64,000 bases of DNA from Diadophis punctatus similis (GCA_023053685.1 JALIGW010000005.1:36451980-36515979), one strand, 5' to 3'; positions 1-13,425 are shown, numbered from the stretch's first letter. Numbers and translations: made by a program. Notes: generated by a model from the letters alone, not told the origin.

Positions 1-832
1 AAACCAAATAGTAAAAGCATGATGTAGGCCTTCAGAGACAACTCTGTTCTATTATTATACTAGCATTTAAATGGTGTTATAAAAAGCAAGAGAATGAAGA
101 AACTTAATTTAATCAGGAATCGAGCTATGCTTGCTCTTTACGTGCAGGAAATACATTTTTAACTATAATTAAAAAAAATAACAATGGCTAAAATCTTCCT
201 CCATTATTGAATTCTGAAATGTTGGCAATTTCACTCTAAAAATATCACAGAATTTTACCACAGTAAAAGATAAAGAGAGAAAGGAAACAAAAGAGAATTT
301 ATAATTAATTCAAAAAGGCTTCTCTGCCCAACTGCTCCTTTACAAAGAACAAGAAAATAGGATAGGGAAGCAAATTAACATAAAGATATAAACATTTCCA
401 TCTACTCAGAGCAGTCCATGAAATACATTACTACTCTGCATCTAACTCCATTGTTCCTTAGAATTGATATCTGTTTTCTAATTCTCCAGCTCTAAATTCC
501 ATTGCAATTGGTGCTTCATTTACTTGAACTTTCCCCATCCACTTTTAAAGACAGGAAATTAATTATTCCTGATTGGTTGTTCAGAGTTAGATTTTCCTAG
601 ACTTTAATGATCTCTGGCCACTTTCCAGACTGACTGATATGACATACTTGCTTGATTGACAGCTCAGATTTAAGTTTTCCTTTCACTCTTTTATGTCTGA
701 TTTCTACCTATTCCCCATAAGGGCATGTCCATATAAGGAAGTATTGAGCAATCTGGAGAAGACAACCTCTCAAAGATTTTGGTACTGTGGATAAGTCACT
801 GTTCATATTGTCTATATTTCTATAGAAGAGCC
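1..832. other. Intronic AT-rich sequence, nothing recognised
   Basis: Downstream SORCS3 intron. No coding pattern, repeat family or RNA gene is recognised. Confidence 0.5.
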
Positions 833-1052
833 ATGGTACGTAGTGGTTAGAATGCAGTATTGCAGGCTAATTCTGCTGACCGCCAGCATTTGATCCTGAC
901 CGGCTCACGATTGACTCAGCCTTCCATCCTTCCCGAGGTCAATAAAGTGAGGACCCAGATTGTTGAGGGCAATATGCTGATTCTGTAAACTGTTTAAAGG
1001 GGGCTGTAAAGCACTATGAAGCACTTATAAGTCTAAGCGCTGTTGCTTTGTG
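833..1052 (+). mobile_element. tRNA-derived squamate SINE, diverged
   Basis: Starts with a gtagtggttaga-like tRNA head and continues through the conserved core ttgactcagccttccatcctt, then gaggtc, gaggacccagattgtt and the tail taagtctaagcgctgttgct. The same unit occurs at 11798-12040 and 42906-43116 (+), and at 44841-45058 and 58495-58730 (-). It is probably a squamate tRNA SINE; the exact family name is uncertain. Confidence 0.8.
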
Positions 1053-1149
1053 CATTTATGTAGCTTTAAAGTTATCATTCTGATAGAGATCTTGGTGTTT
1101 ATGACTAAATATATCATAACACAACTTAATTGGACATAAAATCGAATAG

Positions 1150-1850
1150 AATAACAGATTTGGAAAGGACTTTTGAGGTCTTCTTGTCCAATCCCCTGCT
1201 CAGGCATATATCATTTCAAACAAATGGTTGTCCAATCTCTTCTTAAAAACTTCCAATGTTGGAGCATTCCAGTGCTAGAGGCAAGTTATTCCACAGATTA
1301 ATTGTTCTAACTGTCATGAAATTTCTTCTTAGTTCTAGGTTGCTTTTCTTCTTGATTAGTTTCTATCCATTGCTTCTTGTCCTGCCCTCAGGTGCTTTGG
1401 AGAATAGCTTGACTCCCTCTTCTTTGTGGCAACCCCTGAGATATTGGAACACTGCTATCATGTCACCCCTAGTCCTTCTTTTCATTAAACTAGACATACC
1501 CAATTCCAGCAACTGTTCTTTATATGTTTTAGCCTCCAGTCCCCTAATCGTCTTTGTTGCTCTTCTCTGCACTCTTTCTAGAGTTTCAACATCTTTTTTA
1601 CATCATGGTGACCAAAACATGGGTGCAGTATTACAAGTGTGGCCTTACCAAGGCATTATAAAGTGGTATTAACACTTCATGTGAACTTGATTTTATCCTT
1701 CTATCCGTTGGCTTTTTTGGCAGCTGCAGCACACTGCTGGCTCATATTTAAGTGATTGTCCACTAGGATTCCAAGGTCCCTCTCAAAGTTACTACTATTG
1801 AGCGAGATGCCACGAATACTATACCTGAGCATTTGGTTTTTCTTGCCTAA
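1150..1850 (-). mobile_element. CR1 LINE, C-terminal ORF2 relic plus 3' end
   Basis: Read on the minus strand it gives the typical CR1 ORF2 carboxy end: DLGILVDNHL-like, then QRRATKTIRGLEAKTYKEQL, then RGDMIAVFQYLRGC and KLFSKAPEGRTR. It ends with the CR1-like 3' sequence gagcaggggattggacaaga near 1190. Stops and frameshifts break the frame, so it is dead and 5'-truncated. A sister copy lies at 21767-22160 on the other strand. Confidence 0.85.
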
Positions 1851-2697
1851 ATGAATAAATATAATATAATATAAATATTATAACACAAACATCTGCTTTA
1901 ATATTTATTTTGTGTTCCAGGAATTTATCTATTATCATCAAATTCATTTTATCAGAGATTAAGTGTCATATACTGAAAGCTGAAATGGCACTGAGTTTTG
2001 ATTACATTTTAAATGTTTGATCAAAGTATTAACCTTAATGTCTATGAAGTATACTTGGATCTGGTCCAAATGATTTCTGCATAAGGATGTTTGCTAAATT
2101 GTTATATGTAAATAATTTGGACTCCTTTTGATATATTAACTATTAGAGTTACTACCACACAAGGAGAGCACAGCAATTCAATGGAATCAGTAGAGAACTT
2201 TGAATTGTGTTGAATGTCGAGTCCTGATTATGGAAGGATACTTGAAGCAAAGAACCAGCTGACATCCCAGTGAGCTAAGTAATTCAATTACCAAGGAGGA
2301 GTCATATTAGTGAATGAGGAAGTCATCAAGACAATTAAATTGAACTAAGATTACTGAAAAGAGGATGTACTGATGAAATCAAGTGTTATTAAGGAAGTTT
2401 GAGTTTTTGTTACTATATATACTGTAGTTAATCATCTAAAAGGCAGCAGCTAAAATGCTAATACATTGCAATGATTTTTGCAATGCATTAATACTGTTGC
2501 CCAAATTTATTCTTGCTGTACATACAAATATTACAAATATTTCACTCAATTTCTCATAGTTTCAACTGGAAGTTTCTTTCATCTTTTTTGTACATCACCT
2601 TTCATTTAAAGATATATTTCTTATATTTCTTCCACTCAACATATTTCTGAGCAATTTCCCATAAAATATTGTATTTTGTTTTTTCATACACATACTT

Positions 2698-2701
<4 letters not shown>
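1851..2701. other. Intronic sequence, nothing recognised
   Basis: AT-rich, with a short taatataatataa-like run near 1860. No gene or repeat family is identified. Confidence 0.5.

Positions 2702-2752
<51 letters not shown>
2702..2752. repeat. (CA)n microsatellite
   Basis: Uninterrupted CA dinucleotide run of about 50 bp. Confidence 0.95.
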
Positions 2753-2753
<1 letters not shown>

Positions 2754-5700
2754 CATCTTTTAAGGCATGCTTTTTTTAACCAATAAAACTTGAAAAACAC
2801 AATTGCTTTTTATCTTGTGTACAGATTTAGAAAAAACCAAATCAGGTAAATCATTAAATATATTTAAATATTACACATTTCTCCATTATTAATACATTCT
2901 TACATTTTATTCATATAATATTAATAATATTTTGGACATGTATGGATAATTTCAATGTATTTTTGAAAAGATATTTTAATAAGATATGGGGTACAGTATG
3001 GTTTTACATAATCTCTATAAATGAAAGTTGAAATTAAGTTGATTATATTTATGATGAGAATAAGATAATTGTTTTTAAACCATCCAATAATCAAAAATTT
3101 CTAAGCAGACTAAAAATGCCTTAAAGCAATGCCACTAAATCAATGAAAATAATACAATCTATGTAAACTCTGAATTGTTATGAAAAAGACAGGAAATAGC
3201 TTTATAGAAAAATGAAAAAAAGAAGGGGAAGTGTTGATATTGTAGCATAAACACCATCTCTAACTGCTGTGTATTGAAAAATCATAGGAATTAATATTCT
3301 GCTTTACAGGTTAGAACTTCCATGCAACAGAATGCTAGTGTAATGGTACACTAAAGTAGAATTCTCCTCCTTTTTTCAGGAAAATAATTATGATTCTTGT
3401 TTAATTTTTGAAAGGAAAAGAAAGTTGAAACAATAATTCAATACTGCACATACATGGACTATCACTCATTCTTTGAAGACTGCAGACAAGGCCCCTGTTA
3501 GGAAGAGGCATATAAAAATGTTCAAATCCATTCCTCAGTGGACCACAGTGCTGTGGGTAGGATAGCTCAGCAACTAATTTAAGTTGCCAGGAAAAAAAAT
3601 GAAGTAGATTTGGAAATCTTCTCTAGGGCTTTGGGCTAGAGGAAGAGACTTTTTCCTCCAGCCTTTTAAACCCTGTTTCGCAAACAGATGTTTGCTGTGC
3701 TGTGCCTTCAAAAGAGTAATCCTAGCAATGTTTAATTTTCAGAAAGAGAACCGCAGGAGATTCAGGCTTATGCATAACCACCATCTGCACTTTCTTCATA
3801 AGATAAGAGAGATAGGCCACCACTTGCTGAGTAGAACAGAGTAGTTGCAGATTAATACTTTCTCTTCTCTTCTTTTTTGTAATTAAGCCTGGGAATAATA
3901 GTAGTATGCAAACTGTGTTCCACATATTACCTAGCAAGGCTTCAGCAAGCAGGAACTCTTGGAGAACCATTAAAATCTGAACTTTGTATGCTAGTGAATG
4001 AAGTTATAGAAATTTCTATAGTAATACACAGTATTCAATGTCCTGGACAAAAGATCATCAATGTTAAAAGACAGTACAAATCTACTGAAAGATGTGCTTC
4101 TATGTGAAAGAGGTGAATTTTTTGCCAATACTTCCGATCATTAAAACTGCTATACTTTTCTATAGTTGCATTGGGAATTGGTCCTAGTGACCAATTCTGG
4201 ATATGTCCATATCCAGCCATTTCCCTTCAGATGAGATGCAGTGTCAGTCAGGAGCAGCTCCTGGAGTTACAGTGGAGCTTAGAAGATGCAGATGATTTAA
4301 TGATTTACGAAGACATGCTTTATACAAGTTCTCACTATTTCCAAAGGATTTTGAAAGTTCTGTATGCAATTAAATGGTGAGGGGAATGGAATATATAAAC
4401 CAGTCGGTACAAATTGATTTTTTAAATGGAAACAAGTATTTCAAACCCATTTTTTTTTCTTCCTCTATATTGAAGTGGTACAGCATACTCTATCACTTCA
4501 CTGTCCTATGTGTGGAAATCAGAGCAAATTTATCAGATGGCCAAATAGACCCTTCCCTAGCTGATTTTTGCACCATGGAACTACAATTGTAGTCACAACA
4601 GACTTTGGGGCAGGATAAGAAAACTTCTAAAAGGATGCCATTATTATGTACTGAAAATAGTTCAGATATTAGAACTGAAAAAAGAAATGGAAGGAAAAGT
4701 ATAACATTTTAAAAAAGAGAGCTAAAAGTAGATTTTTGTCTTCTAAAATCTCCAGAGATGATACAAATAAAAGCGAGGAATGAAAGAGACAGATAAGAAA
4801 TGGTAATGTAGGATGCAGAATTGCTAATGAACTTCTTCCGGAAATAAAATTCAAAGTAAGTCTGTAACTGAGTATTTGAGTCTTAGCAAATCTTTATGGG
4901 GCAAAAAAGTCAAAGAAAGCTCAAACCCTAAAGTAAAGCAATCAGCAGTCCTTCACATGTTGCTGCATTGCAAATTCCACATTCCTTCACACCTGAAGGC
5001 TAGAACACATGAGATACAGAGTTCATAAGCATCTAGATGGCCAGTCATTGCCCATTCTTGAACATGCTGTTTTGGGGAAGTCTGGGGATTATAATCCAAA
5101 AATCGTGAGACCAGATGGTCAAGGAAATCGTGGTAGCATTCCTTTTGTGAAGGGAGAATAGTTAAAAGAACAAATATTTTCAAGTGTGAACAATCTTCAT
5201 TTTTAATTTTGATTTTTTTAATACATGAGTAAAGCTTCATTAGTGCAAATTAGAGTTTGTAAAATAAATGTCATATCAGATTGATGTTGCAATTTCATAG
5301 GTTTTCATATCAGAAGCTCCAGGCAAGAAGAATCACTGAAGAATAAGAATAAAAGCACTCCCACATGCCATGATCTGCTGCAGTTTGCTGATCGGAAACT
5401 GATATCTTTGATACTTTCAGTGTTTCAAACATTATTTTTTGGGGGTCAGGAATACATCAATTTAATAGGCAGAGATATAAATATGCAAAATGTGACCATG
5501 CACTTATAGCATTATATGCTATAAAAACAACAATGAAGCACAGAACGTGCAGACATTTTCTTCAGACATAAAAAGCTTTGCTTGACTGCATAGTTTGAAA
5601 TGAAACACTCAAATCAGCATGTCTTCACACATTCAATTTTTTGACTCTGAGAAATCCCTGGCGATTTAGGAAGATGATACTCCTATCAACACAGATAAGA

Positions 5701-6455
5701 TAATGAAAATTAAGAACAGTAGCTTAGGGTGACACAGAGATATTTGAGTATTATGTTTTACTAACATCTGCATTCTGATAACACAGGTTACTATTGCCAT
5801 ATGATAGCCTTTCATTTTACAAATCTATGACAAATACATTAATTCTGATATTGGGAAGGAACATCCAAAGTTGCCCCCAAATTTGGGATCATTTGGAACC
5901 AGAATTTATGAAGAATATCTCAGGATCTGGGGTGGAAAACCTGTGACCCTCCAGATTTTACTTAAGCACAGACCCAGCTGCTTCAGCCGACAAAGCATGG
6001 ATTTTTCATTTTAAAAAATGGACATAAATCTAGCAGAATGGAAATTAGCCCTGCAGCATGGAAAATAAAAGTGATTGGATTTATAGCAATGTTCACAGTC
6101 CTAAACTGAGCACTTGAATTTTAAAGTAACTCATCTAGAAATATGCCCTGGAGTATAAAAGAAGTTTGTCATTGCCCTGCCCTGAAAATGATAGAAGTGG
6201 GATTTCTTGTATGGATGAAGAATTTATTTTACTTAAAGTATAGAAGAATGTAGGGTCTGATTTCCTTTTTCTAATGAAGTATAATCAGGAGAAGAGTTGG
6301 CACAGCTTAAACAATAAACAAAACAATAGAACCATCATCTAATGGATGCATTGCTGGTTTGCTCATTCAAGTAAGTCAATGTATATGCTAGAGCTTTTAA
6401 AGTTTTCAATGATAAAAAATAATAAAATAATTATTAATTATGAAAACAGTCCAAT
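2753..6455. other. Intronic sequence, nothing recognised
   Basis: About 3.7 kb of AT-rich sequence. The 82-residue open frame on the minus strand at 3722-3970 has no recognisable family, splice context or codon signature and is probably chance. Confidence 0.5.
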
Positions 6456-6838
6456 ACAGGTAGTTCCTCGACTTGCAACAGTTCATTTTAGTGATCGTTC
6501 AAAGTTACAATGGCACTGGAAAAAATTACTTATGATCGTTTTCACAGTTATGACCTTTGCAGCATTCCCATGAACATGTGATCAAAATTCCAATACTTGG
6601 CAACTAGTTCATACTTATGACTGTTGCTGTGTCCCAAGGTCATGTGATTACCCTTTGTGACCTTCTGACAAGCAAACTCAATGATAAGCCAGATTCACTT
6701 AACAACCAGGTTCCTAACTTATCAATTGCTGTGATTCACTCAACAACTGTGGCAGAAAGGTTGTAAAAAGGTTTAACAAATGTCTCACTTAACAGAAATT
6801 TTGGGCTCAATTGTGGTCATAAGTCAAGGACTACCTGT
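6456..6838 (+). mobile_element. Non-autonomous TIR DNA element (CAGGTAGT...ACTACCTG ends)
   Basis: Ends are inverted: acaggtagttcctcgactt on the left, and its complement aagtcaaggactacctgt on the right. The interior is AT-rich with no transposase. Related copies occur at 45066-45584 (interrupted) and around 52970-53620 (interrupted). A clean target duplication is not evident, so the superfamily is left open. Confidence 0.75.
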
Positions 6839-7094
6839 GTATCTCACATTCATATGTATCAGCAATGTTCAACCAAGGAAGCATATGGACTTTGCCTCCT
6901 TTTATCTGGCTATCATGTACGGTAGTTACTTAGATATAAAGACCCGTATTTGAATTTGATACCCACAGAAGAAAGCAAAGGATGAAATGGATCAGGCCTA
7001 TATATTTAATGTCGAATAAAAAAATACAACATATTAAGGGTACATATAATCTAATCTTCAGAATCTCCACTTAATGTTTTTCGGTTTACATAGC

Positions 7095-8380
7095 CACTTA
7101 AAAGCCAAAAAGAGCTATGAGTCAAGTACCCCAACATCTTGAATCTCCAAAGGGGTTCTCTTTGTAGATTTTAGTTCAGCATTCAATACCATCATTCCAG
7201 ACACTCTTCTAATTAAGCTAAACCAGCTAGCGGTACCCGAACACACTTGTAAGTGGATCATAAGCTTCCTAACAAACAGGAAGCAGCAGGTGAAGCTAAG
7301 CAGAATCACATCAGATATCTGTACAATTAGCACAGGGCACCCCCAAGGCTGTGTGCTCTCTCCACTTCTCTTCTCTCTGTATACCAATAACTGCATCTCT
7401 AATGATCCATCTGTTAAACTACTGAAGTTCACAGATGACACAACAGTGATCGGTCTCATTCAAGACAATGATGAATCCGCATACAGATGGGAGGTTGAAC
7501 AACTAACCTCGTGGTGCGACTGGAACAATCTGGAACTGAACATACTCAAAATGTAGAAATGGTGGTAGACTTTAGGAGAAACCCTCCCATACTTCCACCT
7601 CTTACAATACTAGACAACACAGTATCTACAGTAGAGAACTTCAAATTTCTAGGTTCTACCATATCGCAAGATCTAAAATGGACACCTAACATCAAAAACG
7701 TCATCAAAAAAGCACAACAAAGAATCTGCCCAAAGTCAAACTGCCCAAGGAGCTGCTGATACAGTTCTACAGAGGAATTATTGAGTCTGTCATCTGCACC
7801 TCTATAACTGTCTGGTTTGGTTCTGCAACCCAACAAAACAGAGGATAATTCAGACTTCAGAGGATAATTAGAACTGCAGAAAAAACAATTGCTACCAACC
7901 TGCCTTCCATTGAGGATCTGTATAATGCATGAGTCAAAAAGAGGGCTGTGAAAAATATTTACAGATTCCTCACATCCTGGATATAAACTGTTTCAACTCC
8001 TACTCTCAAAACAACGCTATAGAGCACCTGAACAACTAGACACAAGAACAGTTTTTCCCCGAACGCCATCAGTCTGCTAAACAAATAATTCCCTCAACAC
8101 TGTCAAACTATTTACTAAGTCTGCACTACTATTAATCTTCTCATCGTTCCCATCACCCATCTCCTCCCACTAATGACTGTATGACTGTAACTTTGTTGCT
8201 TGTATCCTTACGATTTATATTGATTGGTTCCTAATATGATTTGATTGCTTATTTGTACTGATCTCTCATTAAGTGTTGTACCTTATGATTCTTGATGAAC
8301 GTATCTTTTCTTTTATGTACACTGAGAGCATATGCACCAAGACAAATTCCTTATGTGTCCAATCATACTTGGCCAATAAA
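7095..8380 (+). mobile_element. L2-type (CR1 superfamily) LINE, 3' portion of reverse transcriptase
   Basis: Plus-strand frames give reverse-transcriptase motifs in order: FVDFSSAFNTI (about 7160), HPQGCVLSPLLFSLYTN (about 7340), KFTDDTTVIG (about 7420; the catalytic DD pair is visible), EVEQLTSWCDWN, and after a stop/shift near 7555 VVDFRRN and FKFLGSTISQDLKW. The reading frame is broken, so the copy is inactive. The 3' end is ...ggccaataaa at 8371-8380, leading straight into a pentanucleotide tail. Confidence 0.85.
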
Positions 8381-8587
8381 ATTCTATTCTATTCTATTCT
8401 ATTCTATTCTATTCTATTCTATTCTATTCTATTCTATTCCAATTCCAATTCCAATTCCAATTCCAATTCCAATTCCAATTCCAATTCCAATTCCAATTCC
8501 AATTCTACTCTACTCTACTCTACTCTACTCTACTCTACTCTACTCTACTCTACTCTACTCTACTCTACTCTACTCTACTCTACTCTA
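8381..8587 (+). repeat. Composite satellite: (ATTCT)n, (CCAATT)n, (CTACT)n
   Basis: Three consecutive short-unit arrays start exactly at the end of the L2 element: ATTCT units to about 8438, CCAATT hexamers to about 8504, then CTACT pentamers to 8587. The open frames across it are low-complexity artefacts. Confidence 0.95.
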
Positions 8588-9599
8588 ATAATCTTTTGGT
8601 CCCTTTTTTGGAATTGGTTGGAACTTTGTGGTCCCTTTTTGGGAACTGGTTCTGCCCTGCTTATCTTTTTTTAGTGATTTTTCTCTTCCAAATGCTCTTC
8701 TTTAATAATTTTGATGTTTTAATACTTTCTGTGTGGAAAGCGCCACAAAGTTCATTTAAAAGGCACACAACGAAGTACAGCATTCATCATTTTAATTGAA
8801 CATGGGAATACATTATTTCCAATTGCACGATGATGACTGAGTGCCCGTAATAAGAGATACAGTAATTTCACAGTTTAACACATTTCAGGTTAGAATGTAG
8901 CTGGAAAACTTTGGGAGCATGATTTAATGAAATATTCTAGGCCAGTCCCAGCGGATTGAATTAACATCTGCAGTGCTAACTTCAGTGACTAGATTTCTAG
9001 GACGTTTGCAAAAGCAGGAAATAGGACGGTTAATGTGCAAGATAAGTCAGAAAGTTGCCAGCTATCTTGTACTCAGCTAATTTCTTCACTTCTCAGCAGA
9101 GCAACTGAAAGAAAAGAAAAATGTTCTATTTGCTTAATGCTCCCAAGGAACACATATAACAGGCATGAAAGGGAAAGGAATAGAATGAAGCTGCATTTTA
9201 CAAGAAATGTTATAGATTAACTGCTGATTTCTAAGACTAAAGAAGCAGTTTTCCTCAAACTGACCAGGAATTTTGATCATTCCAACTTCAACATATCAAA
9301 AAGGCGCTAATTTGGGAAAGCTTAATTCAATAATATAAAAGTTATTATACAATAATCTGATCCCAAAAATATGATGAGAATCGTCATTTCAAACATTCTT
9401 CCTGATGTACATTATATATAATAAATAGAAAAAATTAGGCTATAGGACAGCTATAAATACCTAATTTCTGATTTAAAAAAAATACATGTGCAATTGATCC
9501 TTATGCATCAGGAAGAACTTTTTTGAGCTTCTTTATGATCTTGACACTGATCATAGTTATTATTATGGTTTGTCATATAGCCAAATGTTCAGATTGGTT
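8588..9599. other. Intronic sequence, nothing recognised
   Basis: About 1 kb of AT-rich sequence; only a local near-repeat of ggtcccttttttggaa-type sequence at 8600-8650. Confidence 0.5.
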
Positions 9600-10040
9600 T
9601 TGTTATTTTATCCACCTATCCAGTCCTTCCCAAGGATCTGGGATAGGCAGATGTTTATGTTTGATGGTGTTAAGGGTATCATTGCAGAATGTAAGCTGCT
9701 CTGAGTAAAGCTGCCTTTTGCAATTGACTGATGGTGATTTTTTTCAATGTCAGTGGTGGTGCTCCAGTTGTTTTGGGATTGTACTCAAGGCATCTATTGC
9801 TATTGGTACTACCTTTGCTTTCTTTTGTCACAGTCATTCTATACAGGTCTTTGTATTTTGATATCTTCTCTTGTTCTTTTTGTTCTGTTCAATTGTCTCC
9901 AGATACTGCCACATCGACTATCCAAACTTTTTTGTCTTTCTTATTGAGAATTGTTAAGTCTGGGATACTATTTGCAAATAGTATTCTTTGCAAATCTTTC
10001 AATGCACCATTGTTGATACTTTATTATTATTGTTTATTTG
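9600..10040 (-). mobile_element. Non-LTR retrotransposon, C-terminal relic
   Basis: On the minus strand, broken frames read KVWIVDVAVSGDN and KVVPIAIDALSTIPKQLE, then KKITISQLQKAALLRAAYIL. These resemble the conserved C-terminal block (IDVA.P.D..., V.PIVIGALGT.PK.L) of a LINE family with an endonuclease-like tail. The clade (R2/R4-like or other) is uncertain. Stops interrupt it, so it is dead. Confidence 0.6.
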
Positions 10041-10166
10041 CTAAACTTGTATGCCACCCATCTTGCTAGAGGTGACTGGAGATGAATGTCTAATGACTAG
10101 TAGACCTATAGGGATGACATATAGTGTTGCTTCTTGAAAGTTTGTTGCTTCCAGGAGAGCCTAGGG

Positions 10167-10507
10167 CAGTGATGGCAAACCTTTTTTGGTTCGCGTCCCA
10201 AAAGGGTGGTGCGCAGAGATGTCGTGCGCATGCGTGCCCACACACATAATTCCATGCACCCCCATGCATGTGCATGTGACCCCCTGCTCCCGGCATGCAA
10301 TGGCACACCCATTTTTTTGTTCTCCCCAGGCTTCAGAGCCTTTATAGGCCTTCCCCACCCCCTCCGGAGGCTGAAAACAGGCTGTTTCCTGACTCCCAGT
10401 AGGCCCAGAAGGCCCGAAAATCAGCTGACCAGTGCGCGCATACATGCCGGACCTGAGCTCGCGTGCCCACCAATATGGCTCTGCATGCCATAGGTTCGCC
10501 ATCACGG
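10167..10507. mobile_element. hAT-like MITE, CAGTGATGGC family
   Basis: Left end cagtgatggcaaacc and right end ggttcgccatcacgg are inverted. The flanks gcctaggg (10159-10166) and gcctagaa (10508-10515) form an imperfect 8-bp target duplication, as in hAT elements. The interior is GC-rich (CpG-containing), unlike the surrounding intron, and has no transposase. Same family as 12718-13142 and 53979-54672. Confidence 0.85.
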
Positions 10508-11797
10508 GCCTAGAACAAACTCTACCTGGTGATGGATAAGACTACTTGAAGCAAACAAAATATGCTGTGGGAAACTCTACTTATGTTGAAAGCTAAAACA
10601 GAAAGAAGACCATGTCTTGCTAACCATTGAAAGAGACTGACTACTAAATAGAATGCCACCAATTTAACAGTTACTCTAGTTTCAATCAGTTACAGCAGGT
10701 AGCAGTGCTTATCAATCTTAGTTGATCTCAATCAAGCCAAGGATTGCCCTGATTAGAAACTGAATCCCATAGTTGTAGGCTAGATTAAGGTTTTTTTTAA
10801 GGCAATAGCAAATCACTTCATTAATCTTGCCAACAAGACATTACATACATGTCTATGTAATTATCAAGAGTTGAGTTCAACTCAAGAAACATTTTACTTT
10901 TTTACAACTGGTCTATTAATTTTAGACATTAATACACAAATTACATTTGCCTTTATCTTAAATATAATATGGCATTGGTTGCTAGCAATAATTTGAGAGT
11001 AAATGTACTAGTGTGATCCATCAATTTTAATAAACTGCATTGGAAATCTCAGTGGCCTGCAAATGCTCAATTTTCTGCTTCTGTTTTATTCTTTTCATAT
11101 GCATGAACATTTTTATTGTGAATATGACAAACCTGATATGCTATGGTTCAGTGATCAGACTGGACTGTTAGGCAGGGAAATACACTTAGGAATGAAAAAA
11201 GGCCTGGCATTAGAACTTCATTTAATAAATTAGTTCAGCACAGGAAGATAAATGAAAAAGAAAAAAAAAGTTTAAAACCAATCAAAGGACATGTCAGGAC
11301 GGTACTTGATACAAATGCCAAGGATAAAACTAATCTTTAGCATGATCCACATTCTTATCTCTAGCTATTCCAAGCAAAGATCACAGCTCTGCAAGTAGAC
11401 ATTATATTCTCCAACATGCCAAATTTCATACCTTTTTTTTAAAAGCATAACTTTCTTAAGGCATTTACAATGGCCCAATCAAGAACCAATCAAAGATCAA
11501 AATTCACCGTTATGCAAGTCAAAGAGACCAATAGTTTTTTCCTGCAGCTGTGTGGAAATTGCAAGTTTGCTGTTGCTGGAATAGACATGAGGAATGGGAA
11601 GTGGAGAGAGAGAAATTGAGAGCATACAAATGCTGGCAAACTGACTTAGAGAATATTTGGAGTTAAAATGACACAGTAAAATCTAAATGTAAATATAACA
11701 TAAATGTGTGTAATACTGTAAAGCTATTTTCAGAATTTTCTAGTTTGGTGTTTAATATTGTACAGGAACATGTGGTACTATGGAATGGCATATTAAG
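10508..11797. other. Intronic sequence, nothing recognised
   Basis: No gene, RNA or repeat family is recognised. Confidence 0.5.
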
Positions 11798-12040
11798 ACC
11801 TGCGGTGGCACAGTGGTTAGAGTGCAGTACTGCAGACTACTTCTGCTGATCACCACCTGCCAGCAGTTTGGCAGATCGAATCTCGCCAGGCTCAAGGTTG
11901 ACTCAGCCTTCCATCCTTCCGAGGTCGGTAAAATGAGGACCCAGATTGTTGGGGGTAATATTCCGACTCTGTAAACCGCTTAGAGAGGGCTGTAAAGCAC
12001 CGTGAAGTGGTATATAAGTCTAAGTGATATTGCTATTGCT
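11798..12040 (+). mobile_element. tRNA-derived squamate SINE
   Basis: The best-preserved copy of this SINE in the window: gcggtggcacagtggttaga head, cagatcgaatctcgcc B-box-like segment, core ttgactcagccttccatcctt, then gaggtcggtaaaatgaggac and tail tatataagtctaagtgatattgct. Confidence 0.85.
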
Positions 12041-12589
12041 AATAAGCAAATGCACTTCAGAATGAAACTTGATGAGTTTGTTTATGTGTTTTTCATAGTC
12101 AATAAACTGAAATTTTAGCTGTTTTTAGGGGAGATTCAGTTTGCAAAATGACTTTGCAGTCCATTTTTAAATGTATTGTAGAGTCTCTTCTATTGCTTCC
12201 TGGATGATACTATATTTGAAGAAATGAAAGGGCATGCTAATTTAAAGACACTAAGATAGAATATGGTGACAATATAATTGAAAATAGGGCTATATTAAAA
12301 AAAATAAGTACTAATTGTAAATTTATGTAAACTTTTAACATAATTGTTCTTTAAATGTTTTTCTCCAAATTCAAGATAAACATTTTTCAGCAATGGCTGC
12401 CTCTGGACTACCTTACTTCCTTGTTATAGCAGAGTACTTATGTTCCCAGTAAAAGGGAATAATGTTCTTTCGAGAAAATGAAATTTAGTTTTACTATAAA
12501 ACATTTGCATACACAATAAATGTATCTAAAATATACTTTAAAAAAAGCCATACCAAGAAGATTTGGATGGTACATGTTGCAGTGGCACA
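12041..12589. other. Intronic sequence, nothing recognised
   Basis: AT-rich, no recognised element. Confidence 0.5.
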
Positions 12590-12717
12590 GGCAGTTATAT
12601 GTGTTCCTAGATGGATACCCCTCTGCTCCATGAGCAATGTTGGTTGCCAGTTTGCTTTTGGATCCAATTCAAGCTGCTGGTGTTGACCTTTAAAGCCCTA
12701 TATGGCATGGTCTAGGT

Positions 12718-13142
12718 CAGTGATGGCGAACCTATGGCACGCGTGCCACAGGTGGCACGCGGAGCCATATCTACTGCCACACGAGTCGTTGCCCTAGCTC
12801 AGCTCCAGCCCGCATGTGCACGCCAGCCAGCTGATTTTTGGCTCACACGGAGTCTCTGGGAGGGCATTTTAGGTTTCCGGAGGGCCGGCGGGGGGCGTTT
12901 TCGCCCTCCCCAGGCTCCAGGGAAGCCTCTGGAGCCTGGGGAGGGTGAAAAACGGGCCTACCAGGCCCACCGGAAGTCAGGAAACGGGCCTTTTCCGGCC
13001 TCCAGAAGGCCTCTGCGGGGGCGGGGGAGGCCATTTTTGTCCTCCCCAGGCATTGAATTATGGGTGTGGGCACTCGCAGGTGTGTGATAGCGCACGCGCA
13101 CGGACTTTCGGCACCCGAGGGAAAAAAGGTTCGCCATCACTG
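12718..13142. mobile_element. hAT-like MITE, CAGTGATGGC family, with perfect 8-bp TSD
   Basis: Left end cagtgatggcgaacct and right end aggttcgccatcactg are perfect inverted repeats. Target duplications gtctaggt at 12710-12717 and 13143-13150 are identical. The interior is strongly GC-rich and holds a 17-bp perfect hairpin (12904-12920 with 12929-12945). No transposase, so non-autonomous. The open frames across it are not genes. Confidence 0.95.
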
Positions 13143-13353
13143 GTCTAGGTTATCCAAGGGACTGCCTCTTTCCTATTACATCTACCCATCTACCCAGGTC
13201 TGGCAAAAATAGTATGGGCAGGTGCCATCTGCAACAAAGTTCAATCTGATAGAACCTAGGAAGCCAGCTTTTTCTGCCATGACATCTACTCTCTGGAAGA
13301 TCATTCCTTCTCATTTGAGATTAGCCCCAACTCTAATGGCCTTCCAGAAAGCC

Positions 13354-13425
13354 TTTATTTATTTATTTAATTTATTTAATTTATTTAATTTATTTAATTT
13401 ATTTAATTTATTTAATTTATTTAAT

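Noticed and set aside
3722..3970. 82-residue minus-strand ORF
   Set aside because: No motif, no similarity to known repeats or to SORCS3, and no splice context.
11798..12040. tRNA gene
   Set aside because: The tRNA-like head belongs to a SINE with five dispersed copies, and no intact cloverleaf with acceptor stem is evident.
12734..13148. GC-rich ORFs and apparent CpG island
   Set aside because: Explained by the MITE at 12718-13142; no promoter or first-exon features are seen.
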